A DNA stretch of 64,000 nucleotides. Source: Phycisphaerae bacterium (GTDB lineage Bacteria > Planctomycetota > Phycisphaerae > UBA1845 > Fen-1342). Below the pieces are notes generated by a model. The model ran no database searches. It had not been told where the DNA came from and saw only the letters and a list, made by a program, of their open reading frames with translations. A program made the translations under genes and the position numbers. Where the stretch lies: the NCBI GenBank assembly GCA_028279405.1, contig JANQNU010000036.1:372001-436000 (forward strand), written 5' to 3'. Positions 19,646 to 27,834 of this stretch are shown here, piece after piece. The stretch's first letter is position 1. Each line of letters starts with the position of its first letter.

Positions 19646-20932
19646 TTACCGCTCGTAGATGTTGTTGTTGGAAGTGCCGCCAAGGAAGGCGACCAAGTCG
19701 ACTGCAAGCCCATCAATTGTGATGTTCGAGCTTTCGGCAAACGTCGTAACCGTAACTGCTGTCGGAAAGCCGCTGGTGTTGTTCGGGCTTGGTGTGTATC
19801 CGTAGATGAAATCCAGATCGCACCGGAACAGGCGATCGGCCTCCACGATGGAATAGGGACAGGTGCCGCCCGTGCATGTTCCAAATAGCGTGAATCGATT
19901 GCGCGCAAGGCTCCAACTGTCCATATACGCCGGATAGACGATCGCGCTCTTCTCCGTGACAATCTCGCAGTCCGCGATGTGAATTCGCGGGATGCTACGA
20001 GGGAGTGGGGCGTTCACCAAGATGAAGTGGTCAGCTCTTCCGCCTTCGGAACGGACGCCACGAAATGAGCAGTTGTGCAGCTGGCCCCCACTGCCTGTCG
20101 CCTCCATCAAGATGGTTGTTTCCGCGGGTACGCTACCTTGGCCTGAGAATTCGCTAATGGACATGTTGCCGCCGATGAAGTGAAGGTTACCCATCGTCGT
20201 TCCCTGTTCGCAGTTCCAACGAACAACCGGATCGACGTTTCCGGCTTCTGATGGATACTTGCTGAAGATGCAGGAGTTGAACAAGGCGGTCAACATGGTG
20301 GATGTGCCCAATGGCTCTAACGACTTGATCTGACCGCCGAGGTCGCTGGTCGTGATCAACAGGCAGTTGCCCGCTGCGGCGTGATTCGTGCACTCGACGT
20401 GATCGTAGCTATTGGCTTCGGACGCCACACTAACCAGATTGCCGACTGAAAAGGGCCCGTGAATGTAAACGGTGTCCATTCGATGCGTGCCGGAAGAACC
20501 AGCCGAAGCGAATCGCGCGAACAGCACGCCAATGCCGGCGCCGCCGCTTGCAGCGGCCGATGGTCCATTGTTAATGCGAACGTCGCGAATGGTCATACGC
20601 GTCGCGCCGGTGGCGTCAATCATCGGATAACCAACGTATTGCGGGTCGAAGTCCGCCACGATCTGGCTCCCGTAACCCGCACCTTCGATCGTCAGTCCCC
20701 AGAAACCGCGACAGTCAAGCGGCTCGGTGATCGTGTGCAGTCCCGGAGGAACCACGATCTTGGGCATCTTGATCGAGCGCCGGTCCAGCACCGACAGCGA
20801 TCCCGGCGGCAGACCATTGTCGGACTCGTACTTCGCGATCTCGTCATCAAGTAGTGCCTGAAGATCGATTGCGACTGCTGGCGCCGCAACGCAGATCATC
20901 ATTGTGCAGATGGAAATAACTCGATTCGACAT
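19646..20932 (-). CDS. Secreted beta-helix (pectate-lyase-like fold) protein
   Basis: A 428-residue exported protein: signal peptide (ISICTMMICVAAPAVA), a short region KMPKIVVPPGLHTITEPLDC typical of the entry to a pectate-lyase-like beta-helix, then repeating rungs (LTIEGAGYGSQIVADF, MTIRDVRINNG, FNSCIFSKYPS, HIADCEIVTEKS). Similar folds occur in phage tailspikes and polysaccharide lyases. No catalytic set can be assigned. The ATG at 20932 follows GGGAG; the longer upstream frame lacks a signal peptide at its N-terminus. GC is lower than the surroundings, as in the other beta-helix gene at 6.5-8.7 kb, to which it is not obviously similar. Confidence 0.72.
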   Translation of the reverse strand: MSNRVISICTMMICVAAPAVAIDLQALLDDEIAKYESDNGLPPGSLSVLDRRSIKMPKIVVPPGLHTITEPLDCRGFWGLTIEGAGYGSQIVADFDPQYVGYPMIDATGATRMTIRDVRINNGPSAAASGGAGIGVLFARFASAGSSGTHRMDTVYIHGPFSVGNLVSVASEANSYDHVECTNHAAAGNCLLITTSDLGGQIKSLEPLGTSTMLTALFNSCIFSKYPSEAGNVDPVVRWNCEQGTTMGNLHFIGGNMSISEFSGQGSVPAETTILMEATGSGGQLHNCSFRGVRSEGGRADHFILVNAPLPRSIPRIHIADCEIVTEKSAIVYPAYMDSWSLARNRFTLFGTCTGGTCPYSIVEADRLFRCDLDFIYGYTPSPNNTSGFPTAVTVTTFAESSNITIDGLAVDLVAFLGGTSNNNIYER

Positions 20933-21334
20933 GACACGTCTCCCTACTGATTGCCGGAGCGGATCGCCCGGCGTTTCCCCAAAGCCAACCGTGCGCGCCA
21001 CGTGGCCCGACGGATGTGGCTCCCTGATGGTCGCGAACCTAGCTTGCCCGACCGAGTGTGTGGATATGCGGCTTGATCGCCATGCGCACCCCCCCAAGCG
21101 CAAGACCATAACGCAATTCTTGTCGAAGCGAACGAATTATTAGGGAATGATAAGAAAAAAATTGCGGAGTGAGTAGGTCGGTAATTTGCTAGTGTTGCCG
21201 ACACGTCGGAACGAAGCGAATGCGTCGCGCGGACTACGACAAGGGAGGCGAGCGGGCAGCCGAGGCCGAAACCCAGCTTGCCCCCGCGTGGGGGGCCTGG
21301 GGAGCATGCGATCGGCTGCGGTCGTCAGGTGCCG
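20933..21334. other. Intergenic region between beta-helix gene and kamA
   Basis: About 400 bp. It contains an AT-rich patch at about 21100-21190, in sharp contrast to its surroundings, with promoter-like TAATAAT on the minus strand, probably serving the beta-helix gene. A CCCCC/GGGGG hairpin at 21281-21294 lies downstream of kamA. No small gene with a convincing start was found. Confidence 0.4.
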
Positions 21335-22666
21335 CTAGTACTGCTGACACCCGCCGCGGGTTTGCGTTAGTGGGGTTGTGTGGCCCGCTCCGTTTGCACC
21401 ATTCCGTCCGTGTCCATTGGCGCCGTTACCGTTCCCGGTCGAGCTCTGGCCCGGCGCGTCGGCTGCGAGATGCAGTCGCTCGTCGAGGCCGTAGGGTTTG
21501 CCCCCAAAGCAGTCGAAGCGCACGCCGACCGGGATGTAGGAGCCGGCCGCGGGCTCGAGCTGGTCGAGCCAGAATGCCTCGTCGTTGCGTTTCATGACCA
21601 TGAACTGGCTGCGGTTGTGCGGATCCTTGGCCCGGTGGTATCGCAGGTATATGTGCCGGTCGTCGACGCCGAGGATCTCGACCTTGCCAGTCTCGTGCGA
21701 CATCGAATAGCGCAGCCGGCCGGCGAGGCCCGATTCGCGCGTGACGGCGTCGCGGAAGATCTCCCAACCGCGAACGATCGACACCTCGTACGGCTCGTTA
21801 CCAGCTGTCGGCCGACCCTGGAACAGGTAGTAAGGGTTGCAGCCGACATAGGACAGTTCGCGCCAAAGCGTGCTGAGCGTGTCCGGATCGTCGTTGACGC
21901 CCTTGATCAGCGGGCACTGGTTGACGCAGATAACGCCACACTCGATGAACTTCGCGATCCCCTCGCGCGCCTGAGGTGTCAGCTCGCGCGGATGATCGAA
22001 ATGTGCCATGAGGTAGATTCGGCGTTCGGCGGTGGAGTGCGTCCGCAGGAGATCCTGGAGATCAGGATCGTTGATTCGAAACGGATCGAACGCCGGCATC
22101 TTCGAGCCGAGCCGGATGATCTTGACGTGCTCGATCTCGCGCAGCGCGGTAATGATCTCGCGGAGTCGGCGCGTGCTCATCAGCAGCGGATCTCCGCCGG
22201 TCAGCAGTACGTTGCTGACTTCGGGGTGCTTGCGGATGTACTCGATGCCCGCCGAGACGTCGTTGCTCACCTCGTCGTTGTCGTTCATGAACAGTCGCTT
22301 GCGGAAGCAATAGCGGCAGTAGGCCCCGCATACCTCGTTGCACAAGAGTAGGACAGTATCGTCGTACTTGTGCTGGACCCCGTGATCGACCGTGACCGCA
22401 GCCTCATTGCTGGCGTCGAGTTGGCCCCAGTCGTTCAACTCCTCGACCCGCGGAATGATCAGCTGGCGGATCGGGTCTGCCGGATCATCCCAATCGATCA
22501 GTTCGAGGTAGTAGTCGTTGGCGCGGAATACGTAGACTTCACTCACGCGCTCGAGCTGTTGTCGCACGTCCTCCGGCAAGTTCGGGATCTGGTCGATCTT
22601 GCGGAGATACTTAACGCGCGTTCGGTCAGTCGACGAAGCGACCTGGGGGAGTCTCACACGACTCAT
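21335..22666 (-). CDS. KamA-family radical SAM aminomutase (lysine/glutamate 2,3-aminomutase type)
   Basis: A 443-residue radical SAM enzyme of the KamA family, which moves an amino group from C2 to C3 using S-adenosylmethionine, a [4Fe-4S] cluster and PLP. Cluster cysteines C113, C117 and C120 lie in CNEVCGAYCRYCFRKR; LLTGGDPLL follows. C-terminally MSHETGKVEIL replaces the Gly-rich PLP-lysine segment of classical lysine 2,3-aminomutase, so the substrate may not be lysine. The last 35 residues are a Gly/Asn-rich tail. The ATG has GGGAGG upstream. Beta-lysine made by such enzymes serves as an osmolyte or EF-P modification precursor; no epmA or EF-P gene is adjacent. Confidence 0.85.
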   Translation of the reverse strand: MSRVRLPQVASSTDRTRVKYLRKIDQIPNLPEDVRQQLERVSEVYVFRANDYYLELIDWDDPADPIRQLIIPRVEELNDWGQLDASNEAAVTVDHGVQHKYDDTVLLLCNEVCGAYCRYCFRKRLFMNDNDEVSNDVSAGIEYIRKHPEVSNVLLTGGDPLLMSTRRLREIITALREIEHVKIIRLGSKMPAFDPFRINDPDLQDLLRTHSTAERRIYLMAHFDHPRELTPQAREGIAKFIECGVICVNQCPLIKGVNDDPDTLSTLWRELSYVGCNPYYLFQGRPTAGNEPYEVSIVRGWEIFRDAVTRESGLAGRLRYSMSHETGKVEILGVDDRHIYLRYHRAKDPHNRSQFMVMKRNDEAFWLDQLEPAAGSYIPVGVRFDCFGGKPYGLDERLHLAADAPGQSSTGNGNGANGHGRNGANGAGHTTPLTQTRGGCQQY

Positions 22667-23061
22667 TGTGCCTCCCTTTGGTGCGAAGGTTTAAATTATC
22701 GGACTAAGGGGCGAGCCACGACCTGAGAGCAAGACGACAGGCTGGAATGTGCACGCCCAACGACGCCCATGACACGTTGTTGGTGGAGCAGCCGATGCGG
22801 TCTCGGTCACGAGTCCTTTCGTTCGGGTTCGCCATTCGCGACGACCACTGTGAGGCTGCCCTTCGTGCATCCTACTAGCGATCGGACCCTGACGCAACTT
22901 TCGATTTGGTAAGAGTTTATAACCGCCCGTAACCGTCCGGAAACAACCGACTTAGCGGCACCTCGTCGGGTTTCGCCAAGTGGAGTCCGTCGGAAAATGC
23001 GGAGCACTGTCCAGGATCGGGCCGGAGGGAGGGGCCGCCGAAAGCCCTCACGGACGGCAGC
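22667..23061. other. Intergenic leader region upstream of kamA
   Basis: About 395 bp. It contains the candidate kamA promoter at 22917-22946, which would leave a 5' leader of about 250 nt, and an AT-rich stretch just before the gene. I looked for a lysine-riboswitch-like arrangement and did not recognise one. No small gene is supported. Confidence 0.4.
22917..22946 (-). promoter_or_regulatory. Candidate promoter for kamA
   Basis: Minus strand TTGTTT (22946-22941), 18-bp spacer, TTATAA (22922-22917). It is the most AT-rich promoter-like pair in the region, but 250 bp from the start codon. Confidence 0.3.
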
Positions 23062-24321
23062 TCAGACGCCCGCTTGCGGTCCGAGGTCGATGCTCATGAT
23101 CGACTCGTAATCGCGCAGGTAGAGACGCGTGCCGACCAGGGCCGGCGCCGTCCAGGACTTCTCCTTCAACATTGGCGTGCGACAAAGCACCTCGATTTGG
23201 TTATCGGACGGCTTTGCGAGCGCCAGGATTCCCTGTTCGTCGAGGACGATGAGCTTTGGTCCTGCGGTCATCAGAACGTTGGCCTTTGCGAAGGTGCGGT
23301 TGCGCCATGAGATCTTGCCGGTCTGGGCGTTGAGGGCCATGAGGAAGGCGGGGCCGAAGTCGCCGCTGGAGGCGTAGACGTGCGTGCCGTCGAAGACCAT
23401 GCTGCCGTGATGCACCTTCATTTTTCGGTGGTGCCATAGCTCTTTCACGTCGTAGCCGTCGTCGTTGCGCTGGACTTCGAGAACCCGGGTACCTCCGCCG
23501 TAGGCGGCCGAGAACAGGATTCGACCGTCGCCGACAACGATCGGCGTCGCCATGATCGCGCCCGATTGCTGGTCCACCGAGTGCTCCCAGCGCGTGTCGC
23601 CGGTGGCGGGGTCGAGCCCGATGCGGTCGGGGCCCGTGGCCGCGACAAGGTGGTCTTCTCCGCCGATCTTCGTCAGGATCGGGGAGGAGTAGCCGGGTCG
23701 ACGGGCGCTGCTCTTCCAGACGGTCTCGCCATCCGCCTGACGGAACGCGACGAACCCGACCTCCGGGCTGGCGACGTTCAGGATGATGGTGTCCCGGTAC
23801 GCGATCGGCGATGCGCCGTAGCCACGGTTGACGTGGCTGGCGCTCAACGTCTCCATCAGATCCTGCGACCAGAGGATCTTGCCGGTCTTCTTGTCCAGAC
23901 AGTGCAGCTTCACGGTTGCGCCGACGGTGAAGACGCGGTCGCCGACGATCAGGGGCGTGGCATGCGGTCCGGGGCCGAATTCGAGCCGCATTCCGGGCTT
24001 CATCGGGGCGTCGTAGCGTGTTTCCCACCGTTTCTCGCCTGTGCGGGCGTCGAGCGCCAGGACGGCGTCCTGCTCCTCGCGTCGACACATCGTGATCAGG
24101 GTGTCGCCGTCGACGACGATGCCGGAATGTCCCCCGGTGATCGACTGTTTCCAGAGGATCTTCGGCCCGGACGGACTCCACCGGTCACAGATCGTTACGC
24201 CGCGTGCGCGGAAGTCGCGGTCAGGCCCGCCCCACTGTAGCCATTGCCCGTGTGCCGCAGGCGCGAGGGCAGACACGAGCAGCGGCAGCAGCGTACCGCT
24301 CACGCAACACATCGTTTTCAT
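23062..24321 (-). CDS. Secreted PQQ-like beta-propeller repeat protein
   Basis: A 419-residue exported protein: signal peptide (CCVSGTLLPLLVSALAPAAHG), then repeated blades of the PQQ/quinoprotein propeller type (VLALDARTGEKRWETRY, HCLDKKTGKILWSQDL, IGLDPATGDTRWEHSV, MALNAQTGKISWRNRT). These are abundant in planctomycetes and most lack cofactor and enzyme activity, acting as binding scaffolds. WLQWGGPDRDF at the mature N-terminus is the usual WP/GxxRxG-type opening. The ATG is preceded by GAAGGAG. Monocistronic. The ligand is unknown. Confidence 0.87.
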   Translation of the reverse strand: MKTMCCVSGTLLPLLVSALAPAAHGQWLQWGGPDRDFRARGVTICDRWSPSGPKILWKQSITGGHSGIVVDGDTLITMCRREEQDAVLALDARTGEKRWETRYDAPMKPGMRLEFGPGPHATPLIVGDRVFTVGATVKLHCLDKKTGKILWSQDLMETLSASHVNRGYGASPIAYRDTIILNVASPEVGFVAFRQADGETVWKSSARRPGYSSPILTKIGGEDHLVAATGPDRIGLDPATGDTRWEHSVDQQSGAIMATPIVVGDGRILFSAAYGGGTRVLEVQRNDDGYDVKELWHHRKMKVHHGSMVFDGTHVYASSGDFGPAFLMALNAQTGKISWRNRTFAKANVLMTAGPKLIVLDEQGILALAKPSDNQIEVLCRTPMLKEKSWTAPALVGTRLYLRDYESIMSIDLGPQAGV

Positions 24322-24440
24322 AGGGTGCTCCTTCGCGAGGGGAGACGCTCCTCGCCAAAGGAACCGCTCAGATTCTCGCGCTCTGAAACGAGCGCGAGTA
24401 CCTGCATTCGTGGAATACCCGTACGTGCTGGGCCGCCTGG

Positions 24441-24824
24441 CTAGGCCGGCGGTGCCCCGCCTTCGTCGACGGTGATTTCGAGCCTGGCGATCTTTCCGTC
24501 ACGGATCGTGAACAGGTCGTGACCCTTCATCGGTGCCGGGAACACAGGCGAGGTGCAGGTCCATTCGGCCCGGACGCGGTCGCCGTCAAGATCCACTCGA
24601 TCGATATGGAGCGCGATCTCGGGCGGCGGGTCCTTCCACATTTCCTGGAACGCGGCCGCGACGGCGGGCTTTCCCGTGTGCGTGACCGGTCGTCCCGAGA
24701 AGGGCTCGATCATTACGCCGTCTTCGGCGAACAGTGCCATCATGGTCTCGGCACTGGAGGGGCCGGCTTGCATGGCCTTGAACAGAGATTCGATGATGTC
24801 GCGTTGTTGAGCAGTTACGGACAT
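24441..24824 (-). CDS. SnoaL-like / NTF2-superfamily protein
   Basis: A 127-residue protein with the cone-shaped NTF2/SnoaL fold: an N-terminal helix (MMALFAEDGVMIEPFSGRP) followed by strands ending in HDLFTIRDGKIARLEITVDE, the usual family ending. Members are small-molecule isomerases, dehydratases or binding proteins. No catalytic residue set can be fixed. The ATG has AAAGGAAC upstream. It is transcribed away from the adjacent short LuxR-type regulator, 81 bp apart, so the regulator may control it. Confidence 0.82.
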   Translation of the reverse strand: MSVTAQQRDIIESLFKAMQAGPSSAETMMALFAEDGVMIEPFSGRPVTHTGKPAVAAAFQEMWKDPPPEIALHIDRVDLDGDRVRAEWTCTSPVFPAPMKGHDLFTIRDGKIARLEITVDEGGAPPA

Positions 24825-24905
24825 GCTGGTGAGGTTCCTTTCGTTACAATGAGTTCATCCGAATCGGGCCGATTCGGAGATTTGGAGACTAGACGGGAGT
24901 ATCGG

Positions 24906-25361
24906 ATGTCTGAGACCGTACCGTCGTTGCCAGCGGAGACGTTGCAGGTCTTGCGCCGGCTCATCGGTCGCATACAGGAGCGCGATGGCCGAGCGCTGCC
25001 GATGGCGGACTTGGCGGCGCTCGCGACAGCCGGCCAGGCCGGAGTCGGTCTGACGATCGATTTCGGCGCCGCGCGCGATCTGGGCCACCCGTTGGTGGTT
25101 CTTCGGCTGCCGTCGGACAATGGTGGTGACGGGACGCGCTCGGTCGGTTCGGAATCCGCAGCAATTCGTGCTCGCTTGTCGCCTCGCCAGTGCGAGGTCG
25201 CGGGGTTGATTGCCGAGGGATTGAGCAACAAGCAAATCGCCGCCCGTCTCCATATCTCGCTGGGGACTGTCAAGGATCACGTGCACCATATTCTTTCTGC
25301 GACCGGACTTCCGAACCGGACGGCAGTGGCACTTGCGCTCGGAAGCGCAGCCGCCGACTGA
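24906..25361 (+). CDS. Short LuxR-type helix-turn-helix transcriptional regulator
   Basis: A 151-residue DNA-binding protein. The C-terminal LuxR/GerE HTH covers about residues 91-140 (LSPRQCEVAGLIAEGLSNKQ, then IAARLHISLGTVKDHVHHIL). The N-terminal 80 residues (with GVGLTIDFGAARDLGHPLVV) do not resemble a receiver or autoinducer domain; they may be a small sensing or dimerisation region. The ATG at 24906 is chosen because GGGAG sits 6 nt upstream; the long upstream frame overlaps the SnoaL gene on the other strand. It is divergently arranged with the SnoaL gene, a common regulator-target layout. Confidence 0.85.
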   Translation: MSETVPSLPAETLQVLRRLIGRIQERDGRALPMADLAALATAGQAGVGLTIDFGAARDLGHPLVVLRLPSDNGGDGTRSVGSESAAIRARLSPRQCEVAGLIAEGLSNKQIAARLHISLGTVKDHVHHILSATGLPNRTAVALALGSAAAD

Positions 25362-25455
25362 CGGCCGCTTATCGTCTCGGTTCATGGTGCAGCCTCGGCG
25401 ATCGGCGTTCAATCCATCTTTGGATGGATTTCGGTTCACTGGAGAGCGGTTGTTT

Positions 25456-26499
25456 ATGGTCCCCGAGGCGTTGTCCTATCTGAAGAGTCCGGCGATCCGT
25501 TACACCGTTCGGATCATGTCTGGCTGCCGGGACGAGATCGACCGGCAGATCGAAGTGTACGCGGCGACCGTAACCGGTGACGACCCGCTCTCGCGCGTGA
25601 GCGACCGAGTCTGGTCGGACCGCTACCGGATCGTGCAATGGCTCGACACCATTGATGACGATGCGCCGTTCAAGATGGAAGTCTACGGTCTCTTGCAGCT
25701 ATTGGATCAGTTATCTCAGCGCGACGTAACGCCGGTAGCACGGCCGGGCAAGTACATGGTCGAGGTGCCGTTGGATTGGAGCCGCCTACCGGAGAAGTTG
25801 CACTACCTGACTGAGGATGCAGAGCGCCATCGCGGACACTGGGATGTGGAAGCGGCGATCGGGAAGTTGAGCCAGAGTGAAAAGCAAGAGCTGTTAGCGC
25901 TTCGGGCGAGCATCTATGCAGCCGGTCACGACAGGCTGATACGGAAATGGGATCTTCCCCAGTCCGGGTCCAACGCCGCCACCGCAGCAATCTGGGGGCT
26001 GGTGCACATGCTTGACTGTCTGTTCGACGCGCTCGAAGACGAGGAGGGCTCTTGGGACGCCGACGCCGATGGTGATGACGACGAAGAAGGCGACGATTAT
26101 CAGGATTTCGTCGAACCGGAGCAACGGCAGATCGATCCGTGGCTGCAACCATACGATCCGGCCGGATTACCCGACCCGATCGACGAGATCGAAGCGCTTG
26201 CCGATCTGGCGTGTGCCGGCACAAAACGCTCGGCGGACGCGCTGCTCGTGCTGGGGAACTGCTGTGCCGACGACGCAGCCGAAGCGCGGCGTCTGGTGCG
26301 CTGCCTGCTTCGAGTGGTCGGCATGGAATCGGCGGCCCGCGAGCAGATTGAGCCGATCTGGTGGATAATCTGCGACTTGGTTTCGGAGTACGAATTGATC
26401 AAGGATGCGGGTTTATCAGCCGCACTTGAGGACGAGAACGCGGAGTTCGACCTCGACGCCATGCGCCGAACTGCGCGACAGCTGCTGGCCGTGATGTAA
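25456..26499 (+). CDS. Hypothetical protein with acidic central segment
   Basis: A protein of about 347 residues that I do not recognise. It is predicted soluble, largely helical, with no signal peptide or transmembrane helix. A helical N-terminal half (CRDEIDRQIEVYAA, WDVEAAIGKLSQSEKQELLA) is followed by a very acidic stretch at about residues 195-220 and a helical C-terminal half (ADLACAGTKRSADALLVLGN, LVRCLLRVVGMESAAREQIE) that could form HEAT-like helix pairs. The start is uncertain: the ATG at 25456 has GGAG 11 nt upstream, but an ATG at 25384 or 25333 is possible. It lies downstream of the LuxR gene on the same strand. Confidence 0.6.
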   Translation: MVPEALSYLKSPAIRYTVRIMSGCRDEIDRQIEVYAATVTGDDPLSRVSDRVWSDRYRIVQWLDTIDDDAPFKMEVYGLLQLLDQLSQRDVTPVARPGKYMVEVPLDWSRLPEKLHYLTEDAERHRGHWDVEAAIGKLSQSEKQELLALRASIYAAGHDRLIRKWDLPQSGSNAATAAIWGLVHMLDCLFDALEDEEGSWDADADGDDDEEGDDYQDFVEPEQRQIDPWLQPYDPAGLPDPIDEIEALADLACAGTKRSADALLVLGNCCADDAAEARRLVRCLLRVVGMESAAREQIEPIWWIICDLVSEYELIKDAGLSAALEDENAEFDLDAMRRTARQLLAVM

Positions 26500-26552
26500 A
26501 CGGTAGTTGACGTCGTCGGAGCGGTCGGGCGCTACGCTGGCGTGCGGCGAAG

Positions 26553-26649
26553 GACCGCTCGCTCGCGCTCGCGGCTCGCCGCGCGCGTCGGATGGTCAAT
26601 GCGAGCCGCGAGCGCTAGCGAGCGGTTCATTGGCGGGCGAGACGCCCGG
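26553..26649. repeat. Structured extragenic repeat, copy 1
   Basis: A near-perfect 25-bp inverted repeat (26555-26579 against 26601-26625, one mismatch) followed by a GGCGGGCG-AGA-CGCCCGG hairpin. A second, slightly diverged copy lies at 27546-27636 in the same orientation, on the other side of the DUF2199 gene. Confidence 0.85.
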
Positions 26650-26770
26650 TCCAACCCGAACGCCGGACGGCTCGCAATTGGAGATCATTGGACGCCGGAC
26701 CCGGAGGTCCGGCATTACGGTCGGGTTTTCCTGCCGTTGCAATCGCGCGCACTCGCAAGGGGATTGCACC

Positions 26771-27301
26771 ATGTCAGACGAGGGCTTTTCGTTTCGTTGC
26801 AGCACATGCGACGAGGTGCATGTGGGTACGCCGAGCTTCAGCTACGACGCGCCGATCTATTGGGAGTCGGTGCCGGAGGCCGAGCGCGGGACGATCTCTC
26901 ATCTGACCACGGACACCTGCGTGATTGAGGGGCAGCATTACTTCGTCTGCGCCTGCCTCGAGATCCCGATTCACGGCTACGCCGAGCCGTTCGTGTGGGG
27001 CGTCTGGTCTTCGCTGAGCGCGGAGAGTTTCGGGCGCCTCGCCGCGCTGCGGGAAGCGCCCGTTGACGGCGAGAGTTTTTTCGGCTGGTTCTGCAACCAG
27101 CTGCCGTTCTATCCAGACACGCTGAATCTCAAGGTACGCGTGCACCCGCGCTCCGACGGGCTGCGGCCGTTTCTCGAGCTGGAGCCCACCGACCATCCGT
27201 TGGCCGTGGACTATCGCGAGGGGGTGACCATCGATCGGGCGCGGCAGATTATGGAGGCCGCGTTGCACGCCTGTGTGCCGGACGCGGATCAATCGGACTG
27301 A
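26771..27301 (+). CDS. DUF2199 domain-containing protein
   Basis: A 176-residue cytoplasmic protein matching DUF2199. It opens with a zinc-finger-like FRCSTCDEVHVG, then SYDAPIYWESVPEAER, a mid region GYAEPFVWGVWSSLSAESF and a C-terminal part with HPLAVDYREGVTIDRA, all recognisable family words. The function of the family is unknown. The ATG at 26771 is selected for AAGGGG upstream and because the longer frame would translate the extragenic repeat. The gene sits between two copies of that repeat. Confidence 0.85.
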   Translation: MSDEGFSFRCSTCDEVHVGTPSFSYDAPIYWESVPEAERGTISHLTTDTCVIEGQHYFVCACLEIPIHGYAEPFVWGVWSSLSAESFGRLAALREAPVDGESFFGWFCNQLPFYPDTLNLKVRVHPRSDGLRPFLELEPTDHPLAVDYREGVTIDRARQIMEAALHACVPDADQSD

Positions 27302-27545
27302 CTGCACCCGGGACTTGATTCCAGCGTAACAATGCTAGTGAGCAGCGTGCAGATCGTTGCACGTGTGCGGGGTTGTACCAGTATCGAGGACGCTTGTTGG
27401 AGGCATCACCATGTGGGTATGGATCAAGGTGCGTGTGCGCGCGTCGTTCGAGCTGGTCTCGGAACGCTAGTGTCGGTTCGGGTGGCAACGGGCGGTTCCG
27501 GCACCGGATCATCGGTGGGCGGGCCAGCCGACTGTGGCCACGCTA

Positions 27546-27636
27546 GACCGCTCGTTTGCGCTCGCGGCTCGCTGTGCGCGTGGGATGGTCAATGCGAGCC
27601 GCGAGCAGCGGTCCATTGGCGGGCGAGACGCCCGCC
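27546..27636. repeat. Structured extragenic repeat, copy 2
   Basis: Same layout as 26553-26649: GACCGCTCG... arm, about 20-nt spacer containing GGGATGGTCAATGCGAGCC, return arm, then GGCGGGCG-AGA-CGCCCGCC hairpin (ending 27636). A 6-bp deletion in the return arm distinguishes it from copy 1. Confidence 0.85.
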
Positions 27637-27691
27637 CCACCCAGTAACGCTTGACGTCTCGGTCCGGCGGAACTCGCGAGGTGCTTGTCCG

Positions 27692-27811
27692 GGTGGCACT
27701 GGTAGCTTGCTACCAGTGTTAAGAGGGTGCTTGTACGGCATTCCCTGAATCCACCAACGACCTGATCAAACGCACGTTCCGAACACTGGCGGGCAAGCCG
27801 CCAGTGCCACC
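27692..27811. repeat. Palindromic hairpin doublet (REP/BIME-like) 3' of cydB
   Basis: GGTGGCACTGG at 27692-27702 is the exact reverse complement of CCAGTGCCACC at 27801-27811, and CCAGTGTT at 27713-27720 of AACACTGG at 27782-27789. Each half is itself a hairpin (ACTGGTAGC-TT-GCTACCAGT; CACTGGCGG-gcaag-CCGCCAGTG). Two inverted units 60 bp apart is the classic doublet layout. Confidence 0.8.
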
Positions 27812-27834
27812 TCCAAGGCGTGACACACGGACCG

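Larger units (their letters stand above)
27302..27834. other. Repeat-rich intergenic region downstream of cydB
   Basis: About 530 bp without a supported gene. It holds repeat copy 2 (27546-27636) and a palindromic hairpin doublet (27692-27811) that begins about 24 bp downstream of the cydB stop. The open frames across it have no ribosome site and translate the repeats. Confidence 0.6.

Noticed and set aside
22667-22916. Lysine riboswitch in the kamA leader
   Set aside because: I compared the leader with the expected conserved core and found no convincing match; only an AT-rich stretch and the gene's Shine-Dalgarno are visible.
26507-26770. N-terminal extension of the DUF2199 gene
   Set aside because: It translates the structured repeat and has no ribosome site, whereas AAGGGG precedes the ATG at 26771 and the family starts there.
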